This document shows, in pieces, positions 23,493 to 32,898 of a DNA stretch of 64,000 nt. The DNA lies in the NCBI RefSeq assembly GCF_041262585.1, contig NZ_JBGCBZ010000028.1:1-64000 (forward strand), in the 5' to 3' direction. Both the position numbers and the translations under genes were made by a program. This DNA comes from JAOEGB01 sp041262585 (GTDB lineage: Bacteria > Actinomycetota > Actinomycetes > Streptosporangiales > Streptosporangiaceae). Each line of letters opens with the position of its first letter. The stretch's first letter is position 1. The notes below the pieces were generated by a model. That model saw only the letters and a program-made list of their open reading frames with translations, was not told the DNA's origin and made no database searches.

Positions 23493-26197
23493 CTCCGAGC
23501 ATGACTCCGAGCATGACATCGGCTCCCCAAGACTCCGTGACCGCCGCCGCGCTCATCGCCCGAGCGGAGGCCGCCGTCGTCCTCGCCGGCACCGACCCCC
23601 ACCTCGCCCTGGCCGAGGCGCGAGCCGTACTCGCGGAACTCCCAGCGCCTCGGCCTCGGTACGGCGAGGCGCCCCCGGACATGGCGTCCACGCCGCCGGC
23701 CTTCCGGGAGGCGGTTTCCGTCGCGCTGCGGGCGTCGGCGCTGGCGGCGCGGGAGCTGGGCGACCTCGCTCTGGCCGAGGAACGGTTGCGGCAGGCCATC
23801 GAGGCCGGGAAGGGATTCCCGCGGCGGGTGGCGCAGGCCCAGATGTCGCTGGTGACGATCAAGGCCCAGCTCGGCGATCCCGACGGCGCGCTGCGCCTGG
23901 CCGACCTCGCCGAGCGGAACCTTGCGGGAAGCGACCTGGCGCGGCTGGGCGTGCAGCGTTCGGTCGCGCTCATGGTGCTCGGCCGCCACCAGGACGCGGT
24001 CGGCCACTGCCACGGCGCGATCGAGTCGCTGGACGAGGACCCCAGGTTTCAGGCAGGCGCCCTCCTCAACCGCGGCATCGCCTACACCTTCCTGGAGGAG
24101 TACGGCAGAGCTGAGGCCGACCTGTCGAGGTGCGCGGAGATCGCTCGGGCGGCGGGCCTTGACCACGTCGCCATGCTGGCCGAGGGGAACCTGCCATTCG
24201 CGGCGGCGCGGCAAGGTGACATTCCAGCCGCTTTCGAGAGGTACCAGGCGGCGGAGGCGGCCCTGCTGGGCTATCCCGAGCGTCTTGCGGCCATGCGGGC
24301 GGACTTCGCGGAGGCGCTTGTGTCGGCACGGCTCCCGGTCGAGGCGCGGGCGCTCCTTGAGCAGGCCTTACCCGACCTGCTGGCCGCCGGAGCGCAGGCG
24401 TCGCTTCCCGACGCCCGGTTGACGCTCGCCCAGGTCGAGCTCCTCACCGGCGACCTCCACCAGGCCAGAGCCACAGCGGAGGACGCGCTGTCGGAGCTGG
24501 CCGCCCAGGGCAGAGCCGCATGGACGCCCCTCGCGACGGAAGTGCTGCTGCGCGTCCGGCTGGCCCAGGAGACCCCGAGCGGGGAGTTGCTGTCGGACCT
24601 GTTGTCGTGCGCGTCCAGGCTCGCGGACGGCGGCTGGGCCACCGCCTCCTCCGCGCTGCGGCTCACCGCCGCCGAGACAGCCCGGCGGCTCGGCGAACAT
24701 GCCATCGCGCGGACCCAGCTCGACCTGGTGGCAGGCTCCGCGACCCGGCCCGTCGTCAGGCACCACGCTCAGGCCATGCGTCTCCACCTCGACGGCGATC
24801 GTCTGGGCGCCCTTGACGCAGCCCGCGCCGGCCTCGAACCGCCGCATCATCCAGCCATAGGGCACGCGGCAGCCCAGGGAGATGACCGGCCCGGTGGGAC
24901 CGCTATGGCGGAGCCCGAGCTACGCGCGCACGCGGCTCGCCCGGCTGAGGAGCTGGCCGCTTTCGGCCTGAAGGTGGCCATGGAGAGCGGCGACGCCTGG
25001 ACGGTCCTCACGTGGGCCGAGCGGTGGCGGGCCATCGTTCGAGGCACATCGCCGTCGTCCCTCTCACGTCTCGAAGACCCCTGCGTCTCCCCGCCCGGAA
25101 ACCCCTGCGTCTCCGCTCCCCGAATTCTCCACGCCTGGCTTCTTTCGGGCCGCTCCCCCTTGACGGGCTCGCTTGTCGAGCTGGTGCGGGACGGGGACGA
25201 CCTCGCCGCGGTGGTGGTCAATTCAGGGGAGTGCGCCCTCCGCCCCCTCGGTTCGTACGCGGCGGCGACGGAGGCGACCGTCCGAGTGCGGTACGGCTTG
25301 CGCCGCCGCAATCTTCAGGACGCCGAGCTTCAGGACGCCGGGGCCGCTGACGGGCTGGCCCGCGAGCTGGCCGCGCTCGACCGGCAGGTGCTCGTACCGC
25401 TCGGCCTGACCGACGGGCCGGTGGTGATCGTGCCGACCGGCGCCCTGTGCACGCTGCCCTGGCCGCTGCTCCCCTCGCTACGCGGACGCCCGGTCTCGGT
25501 GGCCTCCGAGGCCGCGTCCTGGCTCGCCAGACGTCTCCCGATGATCTCTCAGGCATCCTCGGAGGTCATGCCCGGGCCTCACGGCCCGGCGGTGCGGGAG
25601 CGAGGGGGCCTTCCTCTCGTGGAGGCGGTGACCGCGCCAGGCGGCGGACCGCTTGTCGTGGCGGTGGCCGGGCCGGGGCTGACGCATGCGGGGGCGGAGG
25701 CGGACATGGTCGTCCGGGCACACCCCCGAGGAAGCCGGATCGGGGCTACCAGGGACGAGGTGCTCGCCGTGCTGGAACGGGCGGACGTGGTCCATGTGGC
25801 CGCCCATGGGATGTTCTCTCCGCGTAGCCCGATGCTGTCGAAGATCGACCTCGACGATGGACCGCTGATGGCCTATGACCTGCTGAAGCTCAGCACAGCA
25901 CCGCGCCTGGTCGTTCTGTCCGCATGCGATGCGGGGATGGCGCACGCCCCCGTCGACGGGGTCGCGCTCGGCCTGGCCGGGGCCTTCCTCGATCGGGGAT
26001 CCGCTTCCGTGGTGGCCGGGGTGGTGCCGGTGCGCGACGACGAGGCTGTGACGCTGATGACGCTCTTCCACGCGCTCCTCGCGGACGGCCGCTCCCCCGC
26101 CGAGGCCCTGGCAGCGGCGGCCGACAAGACCGGCATCGGCGGCTTTGTCTGTTTCGGCTCGGGCGACGAACCGCCGGCCGGCGCTCGGCACGCATGA
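23489..26197 (+). CDS. TPR-CHAT caspase-like protease
   Basis: 902 residues. Residues about 20-480 are helical repeats of TPR type (for example EAVSVALRASALAARELGDLALAEERLRQAI, GALLNRGIAYTFLEEYGRAEADL). Residues about 590-895 form a CHAT domain with an intact dyad: His773 in VVHVAAHGMFSP and Cys813 in LVVLSACDAGMA. This matches the caspase-like TPR-CHAT architecture, best known from Csx29 of type III-E CRISPR. Start overlaps the preceding stop; two more in-frame ATGs follow at 12-base intervals in a tandem repeat. No membrane segment. The likely substrate is the partner protein or sigma factor encoded upstream (inference). Confidence 0.85.
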   Translation: MTPSMTPSMTSAPQDSVTAAALIARAEAAVVLAGTDPHLALAEARAVLAELPAPRPRYGEAPPDMASTPPAFREAVSVALRASALAARELGDLALAEERLRQAIEAGKGFPRRVAQAQMSLVTIKAQLGDPDGALRLADLAERNLAGSDLARLGVQRSVALMVLGRHQDAVGHCHGAIESLDEDPRFQAGALLNRGIAYTFLEEYGRAEADLSRCAEIARAAGLDHVAMLAEGNLPFAAARQGDIPAAFERYQAAEAALLGYPERLAAMRADFAEALVSARLPVEARALLEQALPDLLAAGAQASLPDARLTLAQVELLTGDLHQARATAEDALSELAAQGRAAWTPLATEVLLRVRLAQETPSGELLSDLLSCASRLADGGWATASSALRLTAAETARRLGEHAIARTQLDLVAGSATRPVVRHHAQAMRLHLDGDRLGALDAARAGLEPPHHPAIGHAAAQGDDRPGGTAMAEPELRAHAARPAEELAAFGLKVAMESGDAWTVLTWAERWRAIVRGTSPSSLSRLEDPCVSPPGNPCVSAPRILHAWLLSGRSPLTGSLVELVRDGDDLAAVVVNSGECALRPLGSYAAATEATVRVRYGLRRRNLQDAELQDAGAADGLARELAALDRQVLVPLGLTDGPVVIVPTGALCTLPWPLLPSLRGRPVSVASEAASWLARRLPMISQASSEVMPGPHGPAVRERGGLPLVEAVTAPGGGPLVVAVAGPGLTHAGAEADMVVRAHPRGSRIGATRDEVLAVLERADVVHVAAHGMFSPRSPMLSKIDLDDGPLMAYDLLKLSTAPRLVVLSACDAGMAHAPVDGVALGLAGAFLDRGSASVVAGVVPVRDDEAVTLMTLFHALLADGRSPAEALAAAADKTGIGGFVCFGSGDEPPAGARHA

Positions 26198-26216
26198 CCA
26201 GGGCGAAGGGGCGGGC

Positions 26217-27029
26217 TCAGCCGGTGGCGACCGGGCGTGTGGGGTCGGCGACCCAGTTGGACCAGGAGCCGACGTAGAGGGCGGCCGGGATGCCCGCCAC
26301 CTCCAGCGCGAGGACCTCGTGGGCGGCGGTCACTCCCGACCCGCAGTAGGCCCCGACCGGCACGCCGTCCACCGCGCCAAGCGTGTTGAACCGCTCGCGG
26401 AGGAAGTCCCTGGCGTGGAAACGGCCGCCGGGCTCGACGTTCTGGCCGGTCGGAGCACTGACCGCACCGGGGATGTGGCCCGCGACCGGGTCGACCGGCT
26501 CGACCTCGCCGCGATACCGCTCGGCCGCCCTGGCGTCGAGCAGGACCCCGCTGCCGGCCAGGTCGGCGGCCCGCTCGGCGTCGAGGACCGGCATGCCGCC
26601 CGGCACGGCGGTGAAGTCGCCCGGCGTCACGGCAGCCGTCTCCTTGACAACCGGGAGCCCGGCCTGGGCCCAGGCGCGCAGGCCCCCGTCGAGCACGCGG
26701 ACGTCGCCGTGGCCGAAGTAGCGCAGGGTCCACCACGCTCGGGCCGCCGACGTGGAGTCGGCCTCGTCGTAGACGACCACGGGACGGGAGCCGGACACGC
26801 CGAGACGGCGCATGGCGGACTGGAACGCGTCCGGGCTCGGCAGGGGGTGGCGGCCGTCCGGTCCGGGCGGGGACGCGAGGTCGGCGTCGAGGTCGCAGAA
26901 GACCGCGCCAGGGATGTGTCCCTCCTGGTAGGACTCGACACCGGGAGGGCCACCGAGCCGCCACCGGACGTCCAGGACGGTGACGCCGTCGAGCGTGGCC
27001 AGCTCCTCGGGCGTGATCAGCGGGCTCAT
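26217..27029 (-). CDS. thiosulfate/3-mercaptopyruvate sulfurtransferase (tandem rhodanese)
   Basis: 270 residues with two rhodanese domains. The N-terminal domain is inactive (VVVYDEADSTSAARAWW with Asp in place of the active Cys). The C-terminal domain has the catalytic loop with Cys229 in GAYCGSGVTA, the CGSGVTA signature of SseA-type enzymes. Transfers sulfane sulfur in the cytoplasm. ATG at 27029 follows AGGTAGG; a GTG two codons upstream is possible. Ends 20 bp from the convergent CHAT gene. Confidence 0.9.
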   Translation of the reverse strand: MSPLITPEELATLDGVTVLDVRWRLGGPPGVESYQEGHIPGAVFCDLDADLASPPGPDGRHPLPSPDAFQSAMRRLGVSGSRPVVVYDEADSTSAARAWWTLRYFGHGDVRVLDGGLRAWAQAGLPVVKETAAVTPGDFTAVPGGMPVLDAERAADLAGSGVLLDARAAERYRGEVEPVDPVAGHIPGAVSAPTGQNVEPGGRFHARDFLRERFNTLGAVDGVPVGAYCGSGVTAAHEVLALEVAGIPAALYVGSWSNWVADPTRPVATG

Positions 27030-27159
27030 CGGCACCTACCTTCAGAACGGGGACATCGGCCGACAGCCATTCTGCCCTGCCTCAACGACCGTCAACGCCG
27101 GACCTCCCTCAACCTGAGCGCCTACCCTTCACAAGGCAGCCGATCTGCCCGTACGGCCG

Positions 27160-28344
27160 TCAGCGGCGGATCTCCACCAGCGGCACGTTCTGCTCGGCGG
27201 CCGTCAGGGAGCCGTGGTAGCCGGTGAGGGACGACTCCAGCGGCTCGGCCCGCGACGCCACGATCACGCACTCGCCGTACGGCACGGCCATGACGTCGCC
27301 GATCCGGTCGAGCCACTCGCGCCGAACTCCGCGGCCGAACCAGCCGGCCTCGGCGGCCTCCGCCCGCGTGACGACCCATGCCCGGCCGCGCAGGGCCTCG
27401 CTCCAGGTCTCCAGCACGGCGGCAGCCGCGCCCGGGGCGGTGTAGAGGTGGCGGGCGCGGGCCTCCCCTCCGACGAGGGCCACGCCTTCCCGCAGTTCGG
27501 GACGCTGGTCCACGTCCACCTTGTCGACGGCGTTGATCATGCCGTGGTCGGCGGTGACGTAGAGCGCGGACCCCGGCGGCAGCGCCTCGGCGATCCGCTC
27601 GGCCATGCGGTCGGCGACCGCGAGCTTCTCCAGCCACTGGGCGCTTCCCCAGCCTGTGGTGTGCCCGGCGGCGTCGAGGTCGCCGTAGTAGACGGTGACG
27701 AACGAGGTCTCGCGGAGCGCCTGCCGTACGCCCTCGATCCGCTCGTCCACCGTGTCGGCGGGCCGGTAGCGCATGCCGCGGTAGACGGCCCGGGTGAGCC
27801 CGCTTCCGTCGAACGCGGACGGGGCGACGTAGACCGGATCGATGCCCATGGCGGCCAGGCGCTCGTACACGGTCTCGGCCGGCTGCCACACGTCGGGGTC
27901 GATGGACAGGCCGGGCGCGGTCCAGCGGAGGCAGTTGAACAGCCGTCCCTCTCCCGGCACGGCCATCTGGATGCCGACCATGCCGTGTTCGCCCGGGGGG
28001 ACGCCGGTGCCGATGGTGGCCAGGCTGGTCGGGGTCGAGGACGGGAACCCGGCCGTGAGGGTCCGCTGGAGGTGCGCGGACAGGAACGGCGCCGCGCCGG
28101 GGTGCGCCCTGAGGAGCTCGGCTCCCAGGCCGTCGACGAGGAAGAGGCATACGCGCCCGGCGGGGTTCAGACCGAGCGTGTTGGTTGTGGTGGGGACCCC
28201 GAGGGAGGCGAGCATGGACCCCGGCAGGTCCGCGAGCGACGCCACGCCGTACGCGGGAACGAACGGCACAATGAGCGGCTCGGTCGGTGGTACGGCGGGC
28301 GGCACAGGGGGTGCGGGTTCTGACACCGGCGCGGGCTCGGCCAC
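27160..28344 (-). CDS. alkaline-phosphatase-superfamily (nucleotide pyrophosphatase-like) protein
   Basis: 394 residues. Metal site motifs of the type I phosphodiesterase/AP family are visible: CLFLVDGLGAELL, the nucleophile region GFPSSTPTSLATIGTG (Thr/Ser in STPTS), YYGDLDAAGHTTGW and YVTADHGMINAVDKVD. A Pro-rich N-terminal 25 residues precede the fold; no signal peptide. Widespread in actinomycetes beside DUF5998 and the PatA-type acetyltransferase, as here, all on the minus strand with gaps under 60 bp. The substrate is unknown. Confidence 0.85.
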   Translation of the reverse strand: MAEPAPVSEPAPPVPPAVPPTEPLIVPFVPAYGVASLADLPGSMLASLGVPTTTNTLGLNPAGRVCLFLVDGLGAELLRAHPGAAPFLSAHLQRTLTAGFPSSTPTSLATIGTGVPPGEHGMVGIQMAVPGEGRLFNCLRWTAPGLSIDPDVWQPAETVYERLAAMGIDPVYVAPSAFDGSGLTRAVYRGMRYRPADTVDERIEGVRQALRETSFVTVYYGDLDAAGHTTGWGSAQWLEKLAVADRMAERIAEALPPGSALYVTADHGMINAVDKVDVDQRPELREGVALVGGEARARHLYTAPGAAAAVLETWSEALRGRAWVVTRAEAAEAGWFGRGVRREWLDRIGDVMAVPYGECVIVASRAEPLESSLTGYHGSLTAAEQNVPLVEIRR

Positions 28345-28378
28345 GTTGCCTCCCAGGGGTTGTCGAGGACGCTCGCCG

Positions 28379-28969
28379 TCAGGTCGCCGAACGGGCGGTG
28401 GCCTCCGAGAGCGCTTTGGCGAATGCCAGGACGTGGTTGACGGCCTCGGGGCCGTCGGCCGCCTCGCTGACGCGGAGGGACAGGTCGTCGGCGGTGATCG
28501 CGCCCGTGTAGCCGTGGTCGGCCTCGCAGTTCTCGTCGCCGCAGGTCGCGGGCTCGAGGTCGACGTGCGAGATGGCGCCCCAGCCGATCGTGAGCGTGAC
28601 CTCGGTGGGGGGCACCCCGGGCACGTAGGAAGCCGGGTCCGGGACGACTCTGGTGACCGCGACCGACTGGATCCGGCTGAGCCGTACGGCCTCGGTGGTG
28701 GTGGACGCGTGCGACGCCGGCATGCCCTCGGCGGGAGGGTGCTCGTCGGTGTGGCACACCAGCAGCCGGGTGGGAGACAGCACCAGCACCGTGACGTGCC
28801 TGCGCACTTCCATCGCCGGGTCGAACGTGGCCTCGTGATGCACGACGTATGCCGTTACCTGCTCCTTGCCGAGCGCGGAGTCGACCGCGTCCGCGACCAG
28901 GTCGGGATAGTAGCCGCTGCGGTCAATGGCCTCGCGCATGCCCGCGGCGGAGACTCGGGTTTCCCTCAT
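28379..28969 (-). CDS. DUF5998 family protein
   Basis: 196 residues, actinobacterial conserved protein with an internal ATCGDENCEADHGYTG cluster (two Cys plus His) and VVHHEATFDPAMEVRRHVTVLVLSPTRLLV. Cytoplasmic, no catalytic motif recognised. ATG at 28969 follows AGGATGG; an upstream in-frame ATG (29005) would add 12 residues. Lies between the phosphatase-like gene and the acetyltransferase in a same-strand run, suggesting one transcript. Confidence 0.8.
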   Translation of the reverse strand: MRETRVSAAGMREAIDRSGYYPDLVADAVDSALGKEQVTAYVVHHEATFDPAMEVRRHVTVLVLSPTRLLVCHTDEHPPAEGMPASHASTTTEAVRLSRIQSVAVTRVVPDPASYVPGVPPTEVTLTIGWGAISHVDLEPATCGDENCEADHGYTGAITADDLSLRVSEAADGPEAVNHVLAFAKALSEATARSAT

Positions 28970-29023
28970 GGGTCCATCCTGCCCTGTATGGGACACCGCT
29001 TTCACATCCGATCGGGCCCGGTT

Positions 29024-31660
29024 TCAGCCCAGACGGCGGGGTCCGACGTCCGGACGGGGGCCCGAGGCCGGCCGCAGGACCGCGCGGGCGCCGAGGACGA
29101 CCACTCCTGACGTGCCGACCAGGACCTGGTCGAGGTCCATCCGGGCGACCTCGGGGAGGGCGTCGGCCAGCAGCCCCACGCGGACGAGCAGGTCTTCCAG
29201 GGCCTCGACGGCCACCGGCGGATAGCCGTACTCGCCGAACAGCAGGGGCGCGGCGCGGACCGATCGCACCAGCCCGTTGGCGTCCTCCAGGGTCAGCGGG
29301 GCCAGCCGGTACGCGTGGTCGCCCAGGAGACGGGCCGCGATCTCGCCGAGCCCGAAGGACACCACCCCGCCGAAGTGGCGGTCCTGCCGCACGCCGACGA
29401 CGGTCGGCACCGCGGGCTGCGGCGCCATGTGCTGGACGGCGAGGCTCGCGCCGGGCCCGAGGAGATCCGCCAGGTCGGCGTACGCCTGCCGGAGCCCGGC
29501 GGGCTCGCTCAGGCCGATCCGGACGGTTCCGGTCCGGCGGGAGGATTCGGGGTCGGCCGACTTCACGACCACCGGCCAGCCGATCCGCCCCGCGGCGGCC
29601 ACGGCCTCGTCGGCGGAAGACACCACCTCGGCGGGCCAGACGTCGATGCCGTAGCAGGCCAGCAGCCCGGTGGCGTCGATCTCCCGATCCTGCTTCCTAT
29701 CCTGTGGGCCGTCTCCCGCGAGGGCGCCGGCGACGAGTTCGCGCGCCTTGCCGGCGTCGATCCCCTCGACGGACGGGACGGTGCCCGCGGGCTCACCGCG
29801 CCAGCGGGCATGCCGTACGACATGGGCGAGGGCCCGCACGGCCTCCTCGGGCGCGGGGTAGGAGGGGATGGAGCCCCGCTCCGGGGCCGCCGGCTCGGAG
29901 GTCACGCGGAGCTCCGGCGGCATGCCCATCTCGCCCTGGAAGGTCGCGAGCACCGGCTTGCCGGAGTCGCGGGCCACCCGCACCAGCTCCGCGGCGACCT
30001 CGTCGCTGTTGCCGGGGATCGGCGGCATGTAGACGACGACGGCCGCGTCCACGTCGGGCAGGACGCCGGTCAGCGCGCTCGCGAACTCGGCGGCACCGGC
30101 CCGCGCGCCCAGGTTGGCGGGCGGGCTCGGCTCCAGGCCCGCGCCGAGGCACGCCTCCACGGCCAGCAGCGCGAGCGCGTCGGAGTTGCTGACGACGCCG
30201 ACCCGGGGGCCCGCCGGCAGGGGCTGGTAGGCCAGCAACTGCGCCACGTCGAAGAGCTGGGTCAGGTCGTCGACCCGGATCACGCCCGCCTGTTCGAACA
30301 GCGAGCTGAGCGCGCTGTCGGGCAGGCCGAGCACGGGGGCGGCGTGCCCGTCGGGTACTCCCCGGCTCTTGACGACGACGATCGGCTTGCTCCGCGAGAT
30401 CCGCCGGGCCAGCCGGGTGAACTTGCGCGGGTTTCCGAGGGACTCCAGGTAGAGCAGGATCACGTCGGTCGCCGGGTCCTCCTCCCAATACTGGAGGAGG
30501 TCGTTGCCGGAGACGTCTGCCCGGTTGCCGGCGCTGACGAAGGTCGAGATGCCCATGCCCCGCTGGGCGACCCTTTGGAGGAGGGCCGTGCCGAGCGCGC
30601 CCGACTGGCTGAAGAACCCGACCCTGCCGCGCCCCGGCAGGGTCGCCGCGAGGGTGGCGTTCAGCCTGACCGAGGGGTCGGTGTTGGCGATGCCGAGGCA
30701 GTTGGGGCCCACCACGCGCAGGCCGTACGCCCTGGAGATGGTGACGAGCTCGTCCTGGCGCTCACGGCCCTCCGGTCCGGTCTCGCCGAAGCCCGACGAG
30801 ACCACGATCAGGCCCTTGACGCCCTTCCGCGCGCACTCCTCGACGACCTCGAGGACGCTTTCGGCGGGTACGGCGAGCACGGCCAGGTCGACGTCGCCGT
30901 CGATCGCCGAGACGTTGCGGTAGGCCCGGACTCCGGCCACGGCCCGAACGTGCCGGTGGACCGGGTAGACGGGGCCGGAGAAGTCGGCCCCGAGCAGGTT
31001 GCGCAGGACGGTCTGCCCGATCCCGCCCGGCTCCCGGCTCGCGCCGATCACCGCGACCGACTGAGGCTTCAGCAGCCGCTCGATGGAGCGCGCTTCGGAG
31101 CGGTGCTCCCGGGCGAGCCTGACCTCCAGGGCGGTGTCGGTGGTGGCGAGGTCGAGCGTCATCCGGACGACGCCGTCCTCGAACTGGCTCTGCGCCGTGT
31201 ATCCCGCCTGGCGGAACAGGCCCATCATCCGGTGGTTGCCCGGCAGCACGTCGGCGATGAACGTCTTGATGCCGCGCTCGCGCGCCGCGGCCCGCAGGTG
31301 CTCCATCAGCACCGCGGCCACGCCCCGCCCTTGATGGGCGTCCTCCACGAGGAACGCGACCTCGGCGTGGTCCTCCGGCTTCACCCGGTCGTATCGGACG
31401 ACCGCCACCATCTCGGTGCCGATCGTGGCGATCAGCGCGACCCGGTCGTTGTAGTCGACGTTGGTGAAATAGACGACGTCGCGGTCGCTCAGCCGGGGCC
31501 GCGGGCCGAAATAGCGGAAGTAGATCGACTCCTGGGAGAGCCGGGAGTAGAACGACCGCAGCAGGTCGGCGTCGTCCGGCCTGATCGGGCGCAGATGTGC
31601 GGTGCCCCCGTCTGAGAGCACGACGTCCGCCTCCCAGTGGGCGGGATACTGAGCTTGCAC
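29024..31660 (-). CDS. PatA-type bifunctional GNAT protein acetyltransferase / ADP-forming acyl-CoA synthetase-like
   Basis: 878 residues. GNAT domain at the N-terminus (about 15-165; acetyl-CoA loop VEDAHQGRGVAAVLM). Then CoA-binding (SVAVIGASREPGGIGQ at about 205), two succinyl-CoA-ligase-like flavodoxin domains (VVSSGFGETG, PNCLGIANTD, GFFSQSGALG) and an ATP-grasp domain (WPVVVKSADPESS). GNAT-first order is that of Streptomyces PatA, the reverse of E. coli Pat. Acetylates lysines of metabolic enzymes such as acetyl-CoA synthetase. The central catalytic His of true NDP-forming synthetases is not evident, so the synthetase part is probably regulatory. No cAMP-binding domain. Confidence 0.9.
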   Translation of the reverse strand: MQAQYPAHWEADVVLSDGGTAHLRPIRPDDADLLRSFYSRLSQESIYFRYFGPRPRLSDRDVVYFTNVDYNDRVALIATIGTEMVAVVRYDRVKPEDHAEVAFLVEDAHQGRGVAAVLMEHLRAAARERGIKTFIADVLPGNHRMMGLFRQAGYTAQSQFEDGVVRMTLDLATTDTALEVRLAREHRSEARSIERLLKPQSVAVIGASREPGGIGQTVLRNLLGADFSGPVYPVHRHVRAVAGVRAYRNVSAIDGDVDLAVLAVPAESVLEVVEECARKGVKGLIVVSSGFGETGPEGRERQDELVTISRAYGLRVVGPNCLGIANTDPSVRLNATLAATLPGRGRVGFFSQSGALGTALLQRVAQRGMGISTFVSAGNRADVSGNDLLQYWEEDPATDVILLYLESLGNPRKFTRLARRISRSKPIVVVKSRGVPDGHAAPVLGLPDSALSSLFEQAGVIRVDDLTQLFDVAQLLAYQPLPAGPRVGVVSNSDALALLAVEACLGAGLEPSPPANLGARAGAAEFASALTGVLPDVDAAVVVYMPPIPGNSDEVAAELVRVARDSGKPVLATFQGEMGMPPELRVTSEPAAPERGSIPSYPAPEEAVRALAHVVRHARWRGEPAGTVPSVEGIDAGKARELVAGALAGDGPQDRKQDREIDATGLLACYGIDVWPAEVVSSADEAVAAAGRIGWPVVVKSADPESSRRTGTVRIGLSEPAGLRQAYADLADLLGPGASLAVQHMAPQPAVPTVVGVRQDRHFGGVVSFGLGEIAARLLGDHAYRLAPLTLEDANGLVRSVRAAPLLFGEYGYPPVAVEALEDLLVRVGLLADALPEVARMDLDQVLVGTSGVVVLGARAVLRPASGPRPDVGPRRLG

Positions 31661-31969
31661 GAACGAGAGGCTATCGGTGTCCGCCTTGCTCCGTATTGGG
31701 CGAATCCATACTTTTGCTAGTCTCCTGGCTTACCCCGGGTTGACCCCGGCCCCCCCGGAGACCGGACTTGTACGGGATTGACCAGCTCGCCGCCGGTGGG
31801 TTGGACAACGCTTGTGCATCGACTGTGCCCCGGTGTCCGCTCTATGCCCCACGGCGACGCCGGAAACTGTTAGGTTTCTGGGCGTCAGCCTCATAGCACG
31901 GAGAGGACGCCGGCCCTCCACGGGCCTGGCGGGCTCGCCTCCACAAGCAGTTGGCAAGGTGGTGACATC
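31661..31969. other. 309-bp divergent promoter region
   Basis: Separates the PatA-type gene (-) from the PfkB kinase (+). Holds two TTGACC boxes (31740 and 31777 areas), a CCCCGGGTTGACCCCGG near-palindrome (31733-31751) and an AT-richer CCATACTTTTGCTAGTCTCC stretch. No gene or RNA recognised. Confidence 0.4.
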
Positions 31970-32863
31970 ATGACGCGGGTCGTCGTGGTGGGCGATCTCA
32001 TGACGGATGCGGTCGCCCGCGCCAGGTTCCCTCTCGCGAGGGCGAGCGACACCCCGGCCGTCGTGACCATGCACGGTGGCGGCTCCGGAGCGAACATCGC
32101 CTCCTGGCTCGCCGTGGAAGGCTCGGAGGTGGCCTTCGTCGGCCGCCGCGGCGCCGACATCACCGGTCGCAACCGCGACATGGAGCTGATGGGCTACGGC
32201 GTGGACGCCCGGCTGGTCATGGACCCCGAGCGCCCCACCGGCACCTGTGTCGTGCTGGTCACGCACAAGGGCGAGCGGACCATGCTGTCCGACCCCGGCG
32301 CCAACGCCGCGCTCTCCCCCGAGGACCTGCCGCGTGACCTGTTCACCGGCGGCACCCACCTCCACATGTCGGGATACACGCTGATCAACGAGGGATCGCG
32401 CGACGCCGGTCTGGCCGCGCTGGACCTCGCCCGCCGGGCCGGGATGTCGATCTCGGTGGACTGCGCCTCATCCGCCCCCGTTGAGCGGACCGGGGCCGAG
32501 CCGTTCCTGGAGTGGACGCACGGCGCCAAGCTGCTGTTCGCCAACGCCGACCAGGCCAAGGTGCTGACCGGGCGGGAGGAGCCCGACGCCGCGGCGAAGG
32601 TGCTGACCGCCTGGTTCCCGCAGGTCGTCATCAAGCTGAACGCCGAGGGCTCGCTCTGGTACACCAACAGCCGGTCGGAGCCGGTCCGCGTGCCGGCCGA
32701 GACGGTCGACCGGGTGGTGGACGGCACCGGCGCGGGTGACGCCTTCACCGCCGGATTCCTGCCCTCGTGGCTGGAGGGCAAGCCCCCGGCAGAGGCCCTG
32801 GCCGCCGGCAACGCCCTCGCGGCCAAGTGCATCTCCAACCTCGGCGCCCGCCCCCGCCTCTGA
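31970..32863 (+). CDS. PfkB/ribokinase family carbohydrate kinase
   Basis: 297 residues. N-terminal HGGGSGANIASWLA and the C-terminal PfkB signature 2, VVDGTGAGDAFTAGFLPSW, with the catalytic Asp. Phosphorylates a sugar or nucleoside with ATP in the cytoplasm; substrate cannot be told from sequence. Monocistronic by context (divergent from PatA-type gene, convergent with RecQ). Confidence 0.88.
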   Translation: MTRVVVVGDLMTDAVARARFPLARASDTPAVVTMHGGGSGANIASWLAVEGSEVAFVGRRGADITGRNRDMELMGYGVDARLVMDPERPTGTCVVLVTHKGERTMLSDPGANAALSPEDLPRDLFTGGTHLHMSGYTLINEGSRDAGLAALDLARRAGMSISVDCASSAPVERTGAEPFLEWTHGAKLLFANADQAKVLTGREEPDAAAKVLTAWFPQVVIKLNAEGSLWYTNSRSEPVRVPAETVDRVVDGTGAGDAFTAGFLPSWLEGKPPAEALAAGNALAAKCISNLGARPRL

Positions 32864-32898
32864 CCCGAGAGCGCCTCTGACCTGAGCCCCCGGCAGGG

